Positions 1 through 17,816 of a DNA stretch of 64,000 nt are shown here, piece by piece. This DNA is from Ditylenchus dipsaci (Eukaryota; Nematoda; Chromadorea; Rhabditida; Anguinidae). The stretch covers positions 434,001-498,000 of the forward strand of contig SADC01000147.1 in assembly GCA_004194705.1 (NCBI GenBank), read 5' to 3'. The position numbers were made by a program, and so were the translations under genes. Within the stretch, counting starts at the first letter, position 1, and each line of letters starts with the position of its first letter. The notes under the pieces were generated by a model. It did not search any database and was not told where the DNA came from. It worked only from the letters and a program-made list of their open reading frames with translations.

Positions 1-112
1 CTAGATGAAACTAAATATAACATGCGGATGAGTGTGCGGGCATGTTGTGAGAGCTAAGTAACTTTTTGACTACGGAAACAATTTTTAGAAACAAAAATCA
101 AACAGTAACCAC

Positions 113-7076
<6,964 letters not shown>

Positions 7077-7369
7077 GGTTTTTTTCTGAATGAGAAAGAG
7101 AGGGTCAAGACCAACTAAAAAATTAGGCTTTAAATAGAAATAAAGAAGCAAATATGCTAATGGTTTGAAGCAACATGTGTAATATATAAGGGAGGCAAAG
7201 ATCAGATTAAGGTTTCGAAACAATCAATTGACCCATCAAGTAGAAGAATTTGATGGGTCGATTTCACAGCATAAATTTTTGAATGTGATGATTGTATTTT
7301 ACAAGCGATTTTTATTTGTTTTTGAATAATTTAGAGCTGATGTAGTTACTCTTATTATGCCCCATCTCT
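7077..7369. other. 5' flank of the Na+/K+-ATPase gene
   Basis: AT-rich sequence upstream of the start codon at 7076. A short inverted pair (TTGACCCATCAAGTAG / TTGATGGGTCGATT) sits at about 7228-7263. No convincing TATA box or upstream exon was recognised, but an upstream non-coding exon could be missed. Confidence 0.4.
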
Positions 7370-8072
7370 AAATTCAAGTGGTCTGAAACTTCTGTTTTCA
7401 TTTACTGTTTGAGCTGTGTAAAAAGTGCCTGACAAGGGAACCTCGCGAACTTGTTTTTTACTTGTAAATTAGAGTTTGGTCTCATCGGATAGCCAGTATG
7501 CGACTTTCAATAAAATTCGTTGAGATCTCGTGCACATAGGCCAAAAAATTGGGATGAGAAGGCTAGTAAAATATTGAAAAACCGCAGGGGGGACCAAATC
7601 ATTTTTGAATTCCAAAAGGGGCTTTCTGGGTCACAGGTTAAAATAATATTGGGTGCACACCTTGTTTTTTTTACTTTAATTTTTTAATTTTCTCATGCTC
7701 TAATAATTTTGTTAGATAGCTAAGAGACTGATGATCATTTTGACACCCGAAATCCTGAATAAAAGTGGGTAAAAATAGGATGTGCACCAAGCAGTATTTG
7801 AACCTGTGACTTAGTTATAAAGCCCTCTGTGGTTTTTCAATTCTTTACTAGCCTTCTCATACAAACTTTTTGGCCTATGGGCACGAGATCTCAACGAATT
7901 TGATTGAAAGTCGCATAATGTCTATCCAATGAGACCAAACTCTAATTTACAAGTGAAAAACAAGTTCGTGAGGTTCCCTTGTGAGAGGGATTTAAAAAAT
8001 CCAGCAGGCTCTTTATACACAGCTCAAACAGTAAGTGAAAACAGAAGTTTCAGACCATTTGAAGTTTAAAAA
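7370..8072. mobile_element. 700-bp MITE with ~230-bp TIRs
   Basis: The left arm from TCAAGTGGTCTGAAACTTCT and the right arm ending AGAAGTTTCAGACCATTTGA are reverse complements over more than 200 bp, including ACTGTTTGAGCTGTGT and CTCGTGCACATAGGCC. Inner arm ends carry the GGGGGGACCAA / CCCTCTGTGGTTTTT core shared with other families. The outer terminal stretch also occurs inside the family A copy 10101-10335. Confidence 0.85.
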
Positions 8073-8356
8073 TTTCATTATTCTAATTATAACCCATCGG
8101 ACATAATTAGAGTAAGTACGGTAAGTTAACTTTTTGCAAAAAAATATTTTTTTTCAAACAGAATATTACCAGTCCATGTATAAATATGGCATTTTTGATT
8201 TGAAATTTTCTTATTATTGGTTTTCTATGTTCGAAAAAGCAAGATATGCTAGCTTAGTTTAAAGTGAGGTTTCAGTTTTGCCAGTTTATTTTTTAAAAGC
8301 TTAATAAGTTTGCCATTTGAAGAACAAAGCCTCACTAAGGAGTCCCCTTTTAATAT

Positions 8357-8408
8357 GTCGATAACTATGTCGAGGTTGCCCTTTTAAAATGGCAAAAATT
8401 TTTAGGTA
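8357..8408 (+). repeat. Direct repeat, copy 1 (about 52 bp)
   Basis: ATGTCGATAACTATGTCGAG and the following GTTGCCCTTTTAAAATGGC segment recur almost unchanged at 8608-8661. The two copies bracket the PIF/Harbinger-like element and short flanks. Confidence 0.75.
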
Positions 8409-8472
8409 TTGAGAAACGGCCGGAAAATGTATTTGGAACCAGACAGTAAAAAATAGAATTAGAAAAGCCTTA

Positions 8473-8577
8473 TGGCCTGTTCACATACTGAGAGTGAGAG
8501 TGGGAGTGAGAGTGAGGGGCATTGTGAACACCCCTTACTCTCACTCTCACTCCCACTCTCAGTATGTGAACAGGTCA
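8473..8577. mobile_element. PIF/Harbinger-like MITE with GAGAGTG arms and TTA duplication
   Basis: A 105-bp palindrome whose ends read TGGCCTGTTCACATAC and GTATGTGAACAGGTCA, flanked by TTA at 8470-8472 and 8578-8580. A 3-bp TTA duplication and GGCCTGTT-type termini are characteristic of PIF/Harbinger. Each arm contains a polypurine run of GAGAGTG units. Confidence 0.75.
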
Positions 8578-8607
8578 TTAAAAAGTTGGGATAAAAAATG
8601 TCATATA

Positions 8608-8661
8608 TGTCGATAACTATGTCGAGGTTGCCCTTTTAAAATGGCAAAAATTTTTAGGTAT
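8608..8661 (+). repeat. Direct repeat, copy 2
   Basis: Second copy of the 8357-8408 segment on the other side of the GAGAGTG palindrome. Confidence 0.75.
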
Positions 8662-8934
8662 GGAACGAATCTAGAACTAGGCTAGAACGAATTTGAGGTG
8701 GAAACGCTATATCGAGGTTTTACTGTAGTATAAAAAAAATTGATAAAATTCCAAGATTAAACCTCTCATATAACCCAACCAAAACAAGTGATCCCGAAAC
8801 TAAAAGAAAAGTGTTCTATTTGCTTGAAAAAGGCCCTTTCTAGCAGCCAAACTATCCCCACTGTCAAAATAACTAAGCATTAGATATAAAGAGGAAGAGT
8901 AGTACTCTAAATGAATTTTTACTGGCCCAAGACT

Positions 8935-9060
8935 AAGGGTCGGTAAGGAAGGGGGGGGGGCAGGACAACCAGTTGAAGGCAGCAGCAGTAGTAAAGGGAG
9001 AATTATTTTTGAGTAGTAGTAGTAGTGCTACACAATATTGTTGAGGGGGGGGGACTGCTA
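8935..9060. repeat. Simple repeats: poly-G and AGT trinucleotides
   Basis: Two G-runs (about 8950 and 9046) and GTAGTAGTAGT stretches. The open frames here are low-complexity and are not considered coding. Confidence 0.7.
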
Positions 9061-9470
9061 ATGCTGCCAGACAACTGCTCCCTTGTTGTTGTTCCAAATA
9101 GCACAGGCATGTCCTCCACACGCACGCACACACGCTCTAGCCTACTTACGCTATTGAGGCTAGAGAAAAAGAGAAATGTTAGTGGTCTAGCAGTAATTCC
9201 TCTTTTTAAAGAAGAAGAATATTAAATTTAGAGAATTCTCTTCTGTTTATTTTTTTTTCTCCAATACTTTGATGAAATTCAAAGTGGTGGATGCGAAAAA
9301 AAGGGGGAAGGCAGTTAGGCAAAATGACGTATGTGCTTGTGTTTCTGGAGAGTAAACGGACTGGCGATATGTAAAAAGTGCTTCTCCTTTAAATTTAAAA
9401 TGATTATAAGTGGATTTATTTCACAAGTGTTTACAATGGTAATGTGTGATGGTGAGTGAATATTGAAATA

Positions 9471-9846
9471 CAGGGTGCTTCAAAAAATCCGCAGGATTTG
9501 AAATGGCTATAACTTGTTTTCTAGATCGAATTTCGAACTTCTGTTTTCGGCCATCGTTTTCTCTTGAGGGCAATTTCGTTAAGCGTATAATGTCAAAAAT
9601 ACGATTTTCGGTTGGTCCCCCTTGTGGTTCTTGGGGTTTAACCATCTAGAGGCCAACCACAGAACAGGATCAGAACCACAGGGGGGGGGAACAGGACCAA
9701 GCAAAAATCGCATTTTTGAAATTACACACTTACCGAAATTGTGCGTCAAGAGATAACAGATAACATAGCGATAACAAAAATTCGAAATCCATCTACAAAA
9801 CAAGTTATAGCCATTTCAAATCCTGCGGATTGCTCGAAACACCCTG
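9471..9846. mobile_element. Mariner-like MITE (CAGGGTGCTTC ends, TA flanks)
   Basis: Left end TACAGGGTGCTTCAAAAAAT and right end GAAACACCCTGTA, with TA at 9469-9470 and 9847-9848. Arms of about 150 bp include AAATGGCTATAACTTGTTTT. CAGGGTG termini at TA are typical of Tc1/mariner elements. The centre holds the GGTTGGTCCCCCTTGTGG core. Confidence 0.85.
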
Positions 9847-10100
9847 TATTTTCCGTATGCTGAGAAATAAGTCCATATGAGGTGGAGTTATTAGAGAGTG
9901 GGGAGTTCATGAAATGAATGAGGTAATCCATATAAGTTTTGTGAAAAAAAGTTACGCAAATTACTTTATCAAAAATAGCATATGATACCCTGGTTATATT
10001 TAAAAAATAGTAATAAACTAAAAGATCAAGGAAAGTAAATAAAGATTGAAAGAAATAAAAGATTAAAAGAAATGAAAGAAATTGCAGCACGAAATTTAGA

Positions 10101-10335
10101 TACCGTATTTCCTAAAATTGCCGCCCCGGGGTGGCAATTAGAAGCATGCAGTTTTTCAAACTTCAAGTGGTTCAAAACTCGTGTTTTGATTTACTGTTTG
10201 AGCTGTGTGAAAAGTGCCTGTTATATTTCTGAAACCTCTCGCAGGCACTTTTTAGACAGCTCAAACAGTAAATAAAAACATTAATTTTAGACCATTTGAA
10301 GTTAGAGAGGGGCGGCAATTAGAGAAAATACGGTA
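10101..10335. mobile_element. Family A element, block AATTGCCGCCCC
   Basis: Ends TACCGTATTTCCTAA and TTAGAGAAAATACGGTA. The inner complementary pair is AATTGCCGCCCC / GGGGCGGCAATT. The interior shares ACTGTTTGAGCTGTGTGAAA with the 7370-8072 MITE. Confidence 0.8.
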
Positions 10336-10439
10336 ATTTAGCTTAAAATTAAGAATAATTGTCTTTTCCAATATTAGGCCGTTCAATTTGGAAAACAGCA
10401 CCGGAGCCATAGCCGTTCAAAAAACAGAGCCAAAGCCAG

Positions 10440-10505
10440 CTCTGGGACGAAAATTTTTAGCGCCGGGGGAGGGAGGGGTATATTCCAGCAGCGTCAAATA
10501 ATGAT
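10440..10505. repeat. Family D end fragment
   Basis: GGGGGAGGGAGGGGTATA followed by GCAGCGTC matches the family D terminal pattern; no partner end is visible. Confidence 0.4.
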
Positions 10506-10880
10506 TGTAAAAACCCCCGATAACAAAGAGTTTTAAAGTTTAGCGACAAAATTCACTAATTTAATGCCAGAAATTATTTATCTGGAGGCGAAAGCTAATT
10601 ACAACCAATAATTTTTTTACAATTCGGTTAATTCTTTCAAATAGCCAAATAAAAAAAATTACAAAAAATAATTTTATTATTATTACAAGCCCAATAAAAA
10701 TCTTTAATTTTGCACATTGATAATAAAAATAGACTTTTCTAGTATCTTGGCCTTTGAATATTGTTTGTGTTCTGATTGTAGGGAGATCCTGGGTAAAATT
10801 CATCTTGCAAAAAAGGACTTGGTCTGGCATACATTGATGGCTAAAAGCAGTATTTGAAAAATGACCATTCGTCAATTGTA

Positions 10881-10995
10881 GGGTTGTCAGATACCGAAAA
10901 TATCGTATTCGGATATCCTATCCGTATCCGGTATCCGAAAAAGTCCCGGATAATGCCGGATATTATCCGAAATCGGATATACCACCCGACAACCC
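10881..10995. mobile_element. 115-bp MITE built on GGATATCCG words
   Basis: GGGTTGTC at the left and GACAACCC at the right, flanked by TA on both sides. The inside is almost entirely permutations of CCGGATA, T(A)TCCGAAA and GGATATCC. Confidence 0.7.
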
Positions 10996-11022
10996 TAATC
11001 AATTGTAAATTTATGAATGAAC

Positions 11023-11355
11023 TCATACATCAGCCACTGAAGCATGTTGTTCGAATGCTATTTTCTCCTCTTTTCTCTGTTTGTTTTTGGAGCGTTGATA
11101 GCAGCATATCATGGACAAACAGCCGACTACAAATATGACAAGGACAAACATGAGCAAAACTATTAGAGGAGTCATCCTGAAAAACATTTTTTTTTAAAGT
11201 TTTCAAATAAATTTCTAAAATGAACCAGAATTGGTCCTTGGGACAACAGCCATCTATGCAACAACCGGCGTCCTTCTTCTCGCAAAGTAATGTGACTGTG
11301 TTGCTTGGAGCATCTTTGGCTTTGTAGACACACCTGACAAAACCTGATTGAACTC
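11023..11355 (-). CDS. Small Cys-rich single-pass membrane protein, WBP1/VOPP1-like (3' exons)
   Basis: Two exons, 11226-11355 and 11023-11176, joined by a 49-bp GT-AG intron (11177-11225). They encode VQSGFVRCVYKAKD, then CEKKDAGCCIDGCCPKDQFW, directly followed by a transmembrane helix (TPLIVLLMFVLVIFVVGCL), ICCYQR and a short basic/acidic tail ending in VADV with stop TGA. The CC-x3-CC-x4-W arrangement before the helix and the CC just after it resemble WBP1/WBP1L and VOPP1, small type I endolysosomal or adaptor membrane proteins. No PPxY motif is seen in this tail. The signal-peptide exon(s) upstream were not found between 11.4 and 17 kb. Family assignment is by motif pattern only; a lineage-specific protein is possible. 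Confidence 0.6.
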
Positions 11356-11822
11356 CTACAAAGAGACTTTTTTAATACGCGAGGTATATTTTGGGGTAAG
11401 GTTAAAGGCAGAATCAAAATCATGATTTGTCACTTTCTTCAGTTGTTTAGGCACAAAATGTGTTTTTAGGGAAGATGGAAAGACAGTTATACAAAAATAT
11501 TCTTCCTATTTTCCACCTCGGTCCACCAAGGCAAAAAGTTTTTTTTTCAATTTAAAATATTTTTTTGGAAAATTTTAACACTTTTTTTTGTCAAAGTGAT
11601 CAAATAATGGTTTCGACACACGGATGAATTACAAAGTTTAGCCAAAGTAAGCATGCCGTAAAAGATTTATTAATTTTTTTAATAGACCCAGGTCCTTCAT
11701 TTTAATGTTCTGCAGGTTTAATTGCTTAGATAGTTAAACATGAGAATAGTTGAGTGTAAAAGCGGCTTACCCCAAAGATAATTAACTACTAGACGAACAG
11801 GGGCCATCTGGCGCCTTAATCA

Positions 11823-12008
11823 TACAGTCAACCCTCGATTTAACGGTCGGTCTCCCTTGGGACCGACCCTAGGAGGCCGTTAAATCGAGGGTATATGTCC
11901 TTACATTATTCGGACCTCCAGCCAAATTGAACCCACAGAAAGGGCCGTTAAATCGATGGTGTCGTTAAATGGCGGGGGGGGGGTGCGTTAAATCGAGGCT
12001 TGAATTTA
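11823..12008. mobile_element. Family B element, word GTTAAATCGAGG
   Basis: Left end TACAGTCAACCCTCGATTTA; GTTAAATCGA is repeated four times inside in one orientation and TTTAACGG in the other. The right terminus GAGGCTTGAATTTA is eroded. Pogo-like pattern of subterminal repeats. Confidence 0.65.
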
Positions 12009-12033
12009 ATTGGAAACAATAAAAAAACGGTTG

Positions 12034-12897
12034 CAGTTCAGAATCCCCCCACCCACGGGGACTGATCAGGTGGAGGAGATAACTTCATATTCGTGTTTCT
12101 CGACTCCGATTTCATGAGAAAGCCGGCTGTTTTTTTGGTTCTAAGAAAAAAAATTTTTTTTCGAACCACAGGGGGAGGTATCATGGTTTTTGAGTCAAAA
12201 TTTGAAAAATTTAAATTGGCGCCTTTTGAATTTTAAAGGGAATAAGGGCTGTATTGGGAGGGGAAGGGAATAAAAGGGGCCACTTTTATGGCAGAACGTT
12301 AAAAGTTCAAAATTTTTGTATTCTGCGCCTGCCTCACCATGTTTTTCAACTGGGCCGTGGCAAAAAAAGACTCTATATGCATTTTATGGTCAAGAGTACT
12401 TCTCGGAATCATGTCTAAGGTAAGTGTGTGCGCGCATCTCTAACTCTCAAGCCTCCTGCGCCCCTTCGGGGCGCAGGGGGCTTGGGGGCTTGGAGTTGAG
12501 ATGCGCACACCCACATACCTTAGACACAAATCACTCGAAAGTGACTCTGGATGCATGAAAAAGCATGCATACCAGAGTTTATTTATGCGGTAGGCCCCAG
12601 TATTCAAAACTATGTTCAACATCTTCTTGTTAGTGGGCCCTGTGTGATCAGTGGCCCCCTTTTATTCCCTTCCCCTCCCAATACAGCCCTTATTCCCTTT
12701 TAAATTCAAAAGGCGCCAATTTAAATTTTTCAAATTTTGACTAAAAAACCATGATACCCCCCCTGTGGATCGAAAAAAATTTTTTTTCTCAGAACCAAAA
12801 AAACAGCCGGCTTTCTCATGAAATCGGGGTCGAGAAACACGAATATGAAGTTATCTCCTCCACCTGATCAGTCCCCGTGGGGGGGATTCTGAACTCA
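12034..12897. mobile_element. Complete family C element, ~860 bp with ~260-bp TIRs
   Basis: Ends CAGTTCAGAATCCCCCC and GGGGGGATTCTGAACT. Each arm carries GTGTTTCTCGACTCC, AGAAAGCCGGCTGTTTTTTT, the ACCACAGGGGG core and CCCTTCCCCTCCCAATACAG. The centre holds the GCGCCCCTTCGGGGCGC hairpin and the TGCATGAAAAAGCATGCA palindrome. No transposase ORF. Partial copies lie at 19525-19847 and 56165-57300. Confidence 0.85.
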
Positions 12898-12939
12898 AGC
12901 CAAAAAAACTACCACCTCGGTTCCTCTATCTGTGAATCC

Positions 12940-13500
12940 TTATATGAGTTAAATTATCTGTGTAGCACCATCTGAGTGCCTTATCAGGGTACATTCTAGC
13001 TAAACTTTATTTGAACACCTCATCTGGGTACTACCAAGTAGGTTCGCTTATGTGAGCACCGTAACATGGGTACGTCTACCTGAATACCGTTTATTCTCTA
13101 TTAGAAGGCCCGGGCCTTCTATTTTTCAACCTTAAAAAAGTCGGAAAAGATTTGGGTCGATTTTGATATTTTTGCGTGCTCAACCAAAATTTTAAAAGTG
13201 GAATCAGGTAAGCTCGTACTAACTAAGAAAACGCGAAAAACAAATTTGCGAATTTATTTTTCTAGGCTGATATATAGGTCCTCAAGCGAGGCCTTCTATT
13301 AGAGAGGGGCCTTCTAATAGAGAATATACGGTACTTCTATTTATATTCTACTTCCATGTGTACACCCATCTCGTAACCCTTATCTGGGTAGCATGAGCGT
13401 GAGTTCCTCTGTCCCAATACCATCACTGCGTACCCCTCATCTAAGTACCACCATCTAAGTACCACCATCTTGGTACCACCACCTGGGGGCTTTCATTCGG
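12940..13500. repeat. Degenerate tandem repeat of ACCACCTGGGTA type
   Basis: A long run of diverged units such as CACCATCTGAGTGCC, CATCTGGGTACTACC, CATCTAAGTACCACC and CACCACCTGGGGGC. Unit length drifts at 11-24 bases. A family A copy (13085-13333) is inserted in it. A comparable array in opposite orientation is at 62100-62560. Confidence 0.65.
13085..13333. mobile_element. Family A element, block AGAAGGCCC
   Basis: Ends TACCGTTTATTCTCTATT and AATAGAGAATATACGGTA with inner pair AGAAGGCCC / GGGCCTTCT. The interior has TCAACCAAAATTTTAAAAGT and CTAACTAAGAAAACGCG in the orientation opposite to copy 37379-37640. Confidence 0.85.
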
Positions 13501-13548
13501 AAGCCTACTCTACCTGGCCACCTACCTGCCCTAACTGCTCCTTCGCGT

Positions 13549-13680
13549 TTTCTTAATTAGCACGAGCTATCCTGATTCCATTTTTCAGATTTTGGTCGAT
13601 TGCCCGAAAATCTCAAAATCGACCTCAAATTTTTCTGATTTTTTAGTGGGGGGGGGGTATTAACAGAGAATATACGATAT
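13549..13680. mobile_element. Family A right-hand fragment
   Basis: TTAATTAGCACGAGCTATCC, TGATTCCATTTTTCAGATTT and AATCTCAAAATCGACC match the family A interior; a G-run, then AACAGAGAATATACGATA, is the right end. The left end is missing. Confidence 0.6.
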
Positions 13681-13709
13681 GTAGATGAAACTGTTTAACT
13701 ATGGTACGA

Positions 13710-14516
13710 GATGTTAAGATGGACTGATATGTTTATGTTTGTCCTAACATACGGTGCCTACCGTTGCCCAAGCCTAAAGCCTGAACAACAATAACAAAAA
13801 AAACAACACGTGATATCTTCGTCTTGGCCCTACAGTCAAACCTCGGTTATCTATGGTACGAGAAAGATGTAAGAGTAGTTATCGTCTTTTCTTTAATAGA
13901 AGCCCATAAATTTTGACTAAGATTTCAGAGATAAGGCCATTTTGTATTTACAGTTTCAAGATTTTTAGGGATTGAAAAATAGAAGCCAATAGGCTCTTAT
14001 TGGAGAATTAAGGTAGTTTAAACGCCAAATTCGGTCAAAAACTTCACTCACGAGGAAGGTATCGTGACTGTGACCGGAGGAAATCTCAATCAAAATTATT
14101 TTACTTATACTTCTAGAACATACTCGAGTTTATTATAAATATGGATTTCATGTTTCAAAAGCCCACAAAAGGTAGAAAAAAGAGCACTGGAAAGTTTTAA
14201 AAACACCTGATACCCTTATATACGAGTATCTTCGTTTTGGCCCTACAGTCAAACCGCAGTTATCCGGCACCTTGAATATACTTCATTTGGCTGAGATCGA
14301 CTTATTCTCTGTCAAGTAACACTCCAGTTATCCGGCACTTCGTTTATCCGGCACCCCGAGGCCGGTTCCCAAGGGTGCCGGATAATTGAGGTTTGACTGT
14401 ATTCAACAGGGGAGTCCCCACTGTTGTTTTTTGTTATTGTTGTTCAGGCTTTAGGATTGGGCAATGGTAAGCACCGTATGTTAGGACAGACATAAACATA
14501 TCAGTCCATCTTAACA
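13710..14516. mobile_element. Family E element with ~120-bp TIRs, containing family B
   Basis: Left arm GTTAAGATGGACTGATATGT onward through CTAACATACGGTGCC; the right arm ends with the complement at 14516. Arms include AAGCCTAAAGCCTGAACAAC. Between them are a degenerate family A copy (about 13885-14012) and a complete family B copy (14244-14401). Confidence 0.75.
14244..14401. mobile_element. Family B element, word TTATCCGGCAC
   Basis: TACAGTCAAACCGCAG at the left and TTGAGGTTTGACTGTA at the right. The word TTATCCGGCAC occurs three times on plus and once reversed. TA-flanked CAGTC ends fit pogo-like elements. Confidence 0.8.
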
Positions 14517-15654
14517 TACGCTGCCGTACCCTTGGCTAAGGCTGAGCCTAAAAAATAATAATAAAAAATTCAACAGGGGGATGAAGGCAACCACCTCTTG
14601 TTGAATAGGGCTGTGGTTTTATTAACTAACCTTCTATGCTAGACGTCAAAAATTCGCCAATGGAGCCGTGTTGAAATACTTCTCTTTCGAGACCAGGCTG
14701 CGGCCCTCTATTGATTATTAGTGGGGCGATCACCACTTCTCCCATCTATAACCACAATCAATCCCAACACAACAACGACAAATAAGTTGGCCTGCTTTCT
14801 CAAGTCTCTCTGCACTAATCAATATAAGTGTAGTGCGCAGCACCCTCCAATCCAGTCGAGCTGCCTGTGCAAGAGCACCCAGACTGTGCAAATAAGATGG
14901 CTGCTGCTGCGTTAACTGTGTGATCTTTACAAAAGAAGAAAAAAAAGTCGCGGACAACTTTTCCCGTCTTAATCTGCTTAAGCCCAACAAACAACAAAAA
15001 GTGGAAAATAAAACGCTTTCATCTTCTAGTTAATGAACATAGGAAAGGGGTGAGTAACAAAAAATATTTATTAACTGGTGGAAGAAAAGTCCTTGGGGAG
15101 ATTTGAAGCAAAACTTTCAAAAAAATTATTCCAAATACACCATTGTGTAGCCCTGTCATTCTTCTTTAAAATATACTATTGCTTTATCATGGATTTTTTT
15201 TCATGAAGTCAGTATATGGCTCCAAACACGAGTAAGTTATTTTGAGAATTTTTCGTGCATTTTAATCACTTTAGCTAGTCAAAATTTCAGTTCATGGCTC
15301 AATGCTTTAGCAACCTTTCAGCACCATGTTTTAGTGCAGCTCATAGCCGGCAAAAAGTCAAAATTTAGTCAATTTTTTTAAATCAGAAACGGCCGTCCAT
15401 ACCTAAAACATGTTTTCTACACGTTTCAGGCCTTAAAACACACAAAAAAGGTAGTTAAAACCGCTTTTCAGGATGAGTTTGTACACAGAACTGTAGCCAA
15501 AATATGTTTCAAGCATGTCTAAGGGCATAAAACAGCAGAAAAACAAGTTCTAGTGCATTTTTGAGAATTGGGTGAATTGTACAGTTTAGCCAAAAAGCTT
15601 ACCGTAGTTTACGCGCTAAGTAATTGTTGTGCAAATTTTTTAGGTAAAAAATTA
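14517..15654. other. No recognised gene
   Basis: AT-rich intergenic sequence with a leftover family E module at about 14520-14560. Overlapping minus frames at 14730-14997 show no family match and no clean splice structure; I do not call them. Confidence 0.4.
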
Positions 15655-15807
15655 GGGTTGTACAATTCTCCGGAATTTCGAAGAATTCTCCGGAGAATTC
15701 TCCGAAATTCTCCGGAATTTCCAGTTTTTCCTTATTAAATCCTCCATATACTCGAGAGAATTCTTGGAGAATTCTCTGATTTTTTTTTTTCGGAGAATTA
15801 TACAAAC
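15655..15807. mobile_element. MITE built on GAATTCTCCGGAGAATTC
   Basis: Ends GTTGTACAATTCTCC and GGAGAATTATACAA enclose repeated GAATTCTCC / GGAGAATTC words around a unique spacer (CCTTATTAAATCCTCCATAT). A second copy with the same spacer is at 61375-61545. Confidence 0.75.
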
Positions 15808-16489
15808 TTATAAAGAATGCTAAATTTGTTTCCTTCCAACCTATTTTATTTTAGGCGTAGGCAAGGGTAGCACGGACTTGAACATTTTTCTCATACCTTT
15901 TTTTTCTGTCCTAACATACACTTGCCGACACTTATCGAAAAATCCGACTTTATATCAATTGTAACACTTGATTCGCCATTTTCTTAAGGCTTGGGCTTCA
16001 GGATCAGGTTAGGCCAGCGTATGTTAGCTGAAATTAATAAGTGTCTTGCGCACTTTTTGCAGGACTTTGGACTGGGACCTGGGACCAATATTCACAGTTA
16101 ATAAAAAGGGGCCCCAACCGAACAAGTTCCAGCTCGCCTACCCTTGCCTAAGCCTAAAAACAAAAAAAAAAATCCAAAAGAACAGCAACAGGACGATCGA
16201 AGGCATTTTTTCAACACGCGCGAATGCGTAGAGCCACACACTGTTTATGGTCTCACTGATCGACTGCGTTTAGCCAAGTCTTATCGATTTTGTCTCACTG
16301 CCTTGCTTATTTTCAATTCGCTAACTATTTTGACTCGATTGAGCCGTAGCCGTACAAAAAATCTATTTTAGAAAAAAGTTATCTTTCAATTTTGTATCCT
16401 CTGATTTAGTGCAAGTCTTTTTTTCAAATGCTATCTATTATTTTCAACTTCGAATATAATAAATGATGTTGAGTTTTTAGTCTGAGAGA

Positions 16490-16790
16490 TATTGTGTTTA
16501 TAAAAAAGACTTTTTTTACGCTACTTGTATATACTATTCCCCCCCCCCCCCAATCAACTTTTTTTGAAGTGTTACCAAAGGGCTTGTGGGCTCGGAGTTG
16601 AGAGCGTACACCACACAAATCACTCAAAAGCGACTCTTGATGCATGAAAAAGCATGCATACCAGAGTTTTTTTATGCGGTAGATCCTAGTATTCGAAACT
16701 ATGTTGAACATTTTCCTCCTTGTTCAAAACCGGCCCCTTTTTGGTCCATTTCCATCCCAATACAGTCCTAAATCCTTTAAAATGATCAAA
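16490..16790. mobile_element. Family C / D fragments
   Basis: ACGCTACTTGTATATACT plus a C-run (family D end) is followed by the family C internal module GATGCATGAAAAAGCATGCA, TATGCGGTAGATCC and CATCCCAATACAGTCC. Truncated, no TIR partner. Confidence 0.5.
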
Positions 16791-17007
16791 AAGGTTACTT
16801 TTGGGTAGTCCTAAAACTCAATATTTTATATAACTCAAAATAATGTGTTTTTTGAACTCCTGAGGATATTTTAGGTTAATATAGGGTGTTTGGGAACATT
16901 TCAAAAAAAGTAGATTTGGGAGTGGGGTACATGCAAGTAGCGTCGACTTTTTAGTTTTTCAGAAAATCGTTAAAAAGGTGAATAAAGTTGTTATTTTAAG
17001 CAAAATA

Positions 17008-17117
17008 TGACTAAAGTGGGTTATATGGGATCTTAACAAAAACGTGTGTTAGCGATTTCTAAGTTTCTTAAGAAATTGCTGAAACACGTTTTTGTTAAGA
17101 TCCCATATAACCCACTC
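17008..17117. mobile_element. 110-bp foldback
   Basis: GTGGGTTATATGGGATCTTA plus AACAAAAACGTGT is matched by its complement; the short loop has GATTTCTAAGTTTCTTAAG. Nearly perfect hairpin, no ORF. Confidence 0.8.
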
Positions 17118-17289
17118 TTGCCCAAAATATTGAAGAATTTTTGAAAAATGTAAACTGAAAGCAAAAAATCAAATCTCACAAAATAGGCACCAGCGCAGGC
17201 GTCCGTGCAACTATGGGCCTAAACGTGTTATATTGAGGATTGCGTTAAATTACCAGTTGACTGTACTAATAAATTTTTCAGTTTTTACA

Positions 17290-17359
17290 ATGAAACTTAT
17301 AAGCTATAAAATACAGACATTTGTATTGACAGCCTTCATTATTCAAGCGCTTTTCATTG
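17290..17359 (+). CDS. Possible first exon encoding a signal peptide
   Basis: ATG at 17290 opens MKLISYKIQTFVLTAFIIQA then LFIG, a basic N-terminus followed by a hydrophobic core, and ends at a consensus donor G|GTAAGT. This is the expected structure of exon 1 of a secreted or membrane protein. No downstream exon in matching phase was found before 21.4 kb, where an orphan exon begins in a different phase. It could be a chance ORF. Confidence 0.3.
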
Positions 17360-17575
17360 GTAAGTATATTTTTTTAAATTTCATGTAATTTGTTAATTTT
17401 GAATTAACCCGTATTTGCCCACAAATACATCTCATGTACATGAATTTCGGTTCGATTTTCACTTTGTGTTTTTACGTTTTTACAGGTTTTAATTCACCAT
17501 TTTTAGCCCTTGTAAAATGCTACAAAATGATATATTTATTTGTGTAAAATGAATAAAAAACCAAAATATATAATT

Positions 17576-17816
17576 TCGACCCTACTATAGAATACCCCCC
17601 CCCCAAAAATCCGACCTTTTAAAACTTAAGTAAAAAGTACCCAAATATATGTCCCAGACCCGGAAAATGTGCGCAAACTCTTCATTAGTCACAACTTCCG
17701 TACGCTGGCCTACCCCCAAGCCTAAGGGCTAAGCCTAAACTTGTTGTTTGCAAGGGTAGTTACAGCATTTTTTAAAGGTCGGATTTTGGGGGGGGGGGTA
17801 TTCTATAGTAGCGCCA
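17576..17816. mobile_element. Complete family D element with family E core
   Basis: Left end CGACCCTACTATAGAATACC plus C-run; right end is a G-run, then TATTCTATAGTAGCGCC. Inner TIR continues AAAATCCGACCTTTT. The middle holds CGTACGCTGGCCTACCCCCA and AAGCCTAAGGGC, the family E module. Confidence 0.75.

Noticed and set aside
8933..9225. Opposing ORFs with Leu- and Ala-rich sequence
   Set aside because: They arise from AGT/GCA trinucleotide and poly-G low-complexity DNA.
10561..10875. 104-residue minus ORF
   Set aside because: AT-rich composition, no recognisable domain, no splice consensus; not supported as a gene.
14730..14997. Overlapping minus ORFs of 60-86 residues
   Set aside because: No domain, no splice context, and an opposing plus ORF of similar length; likely chance.
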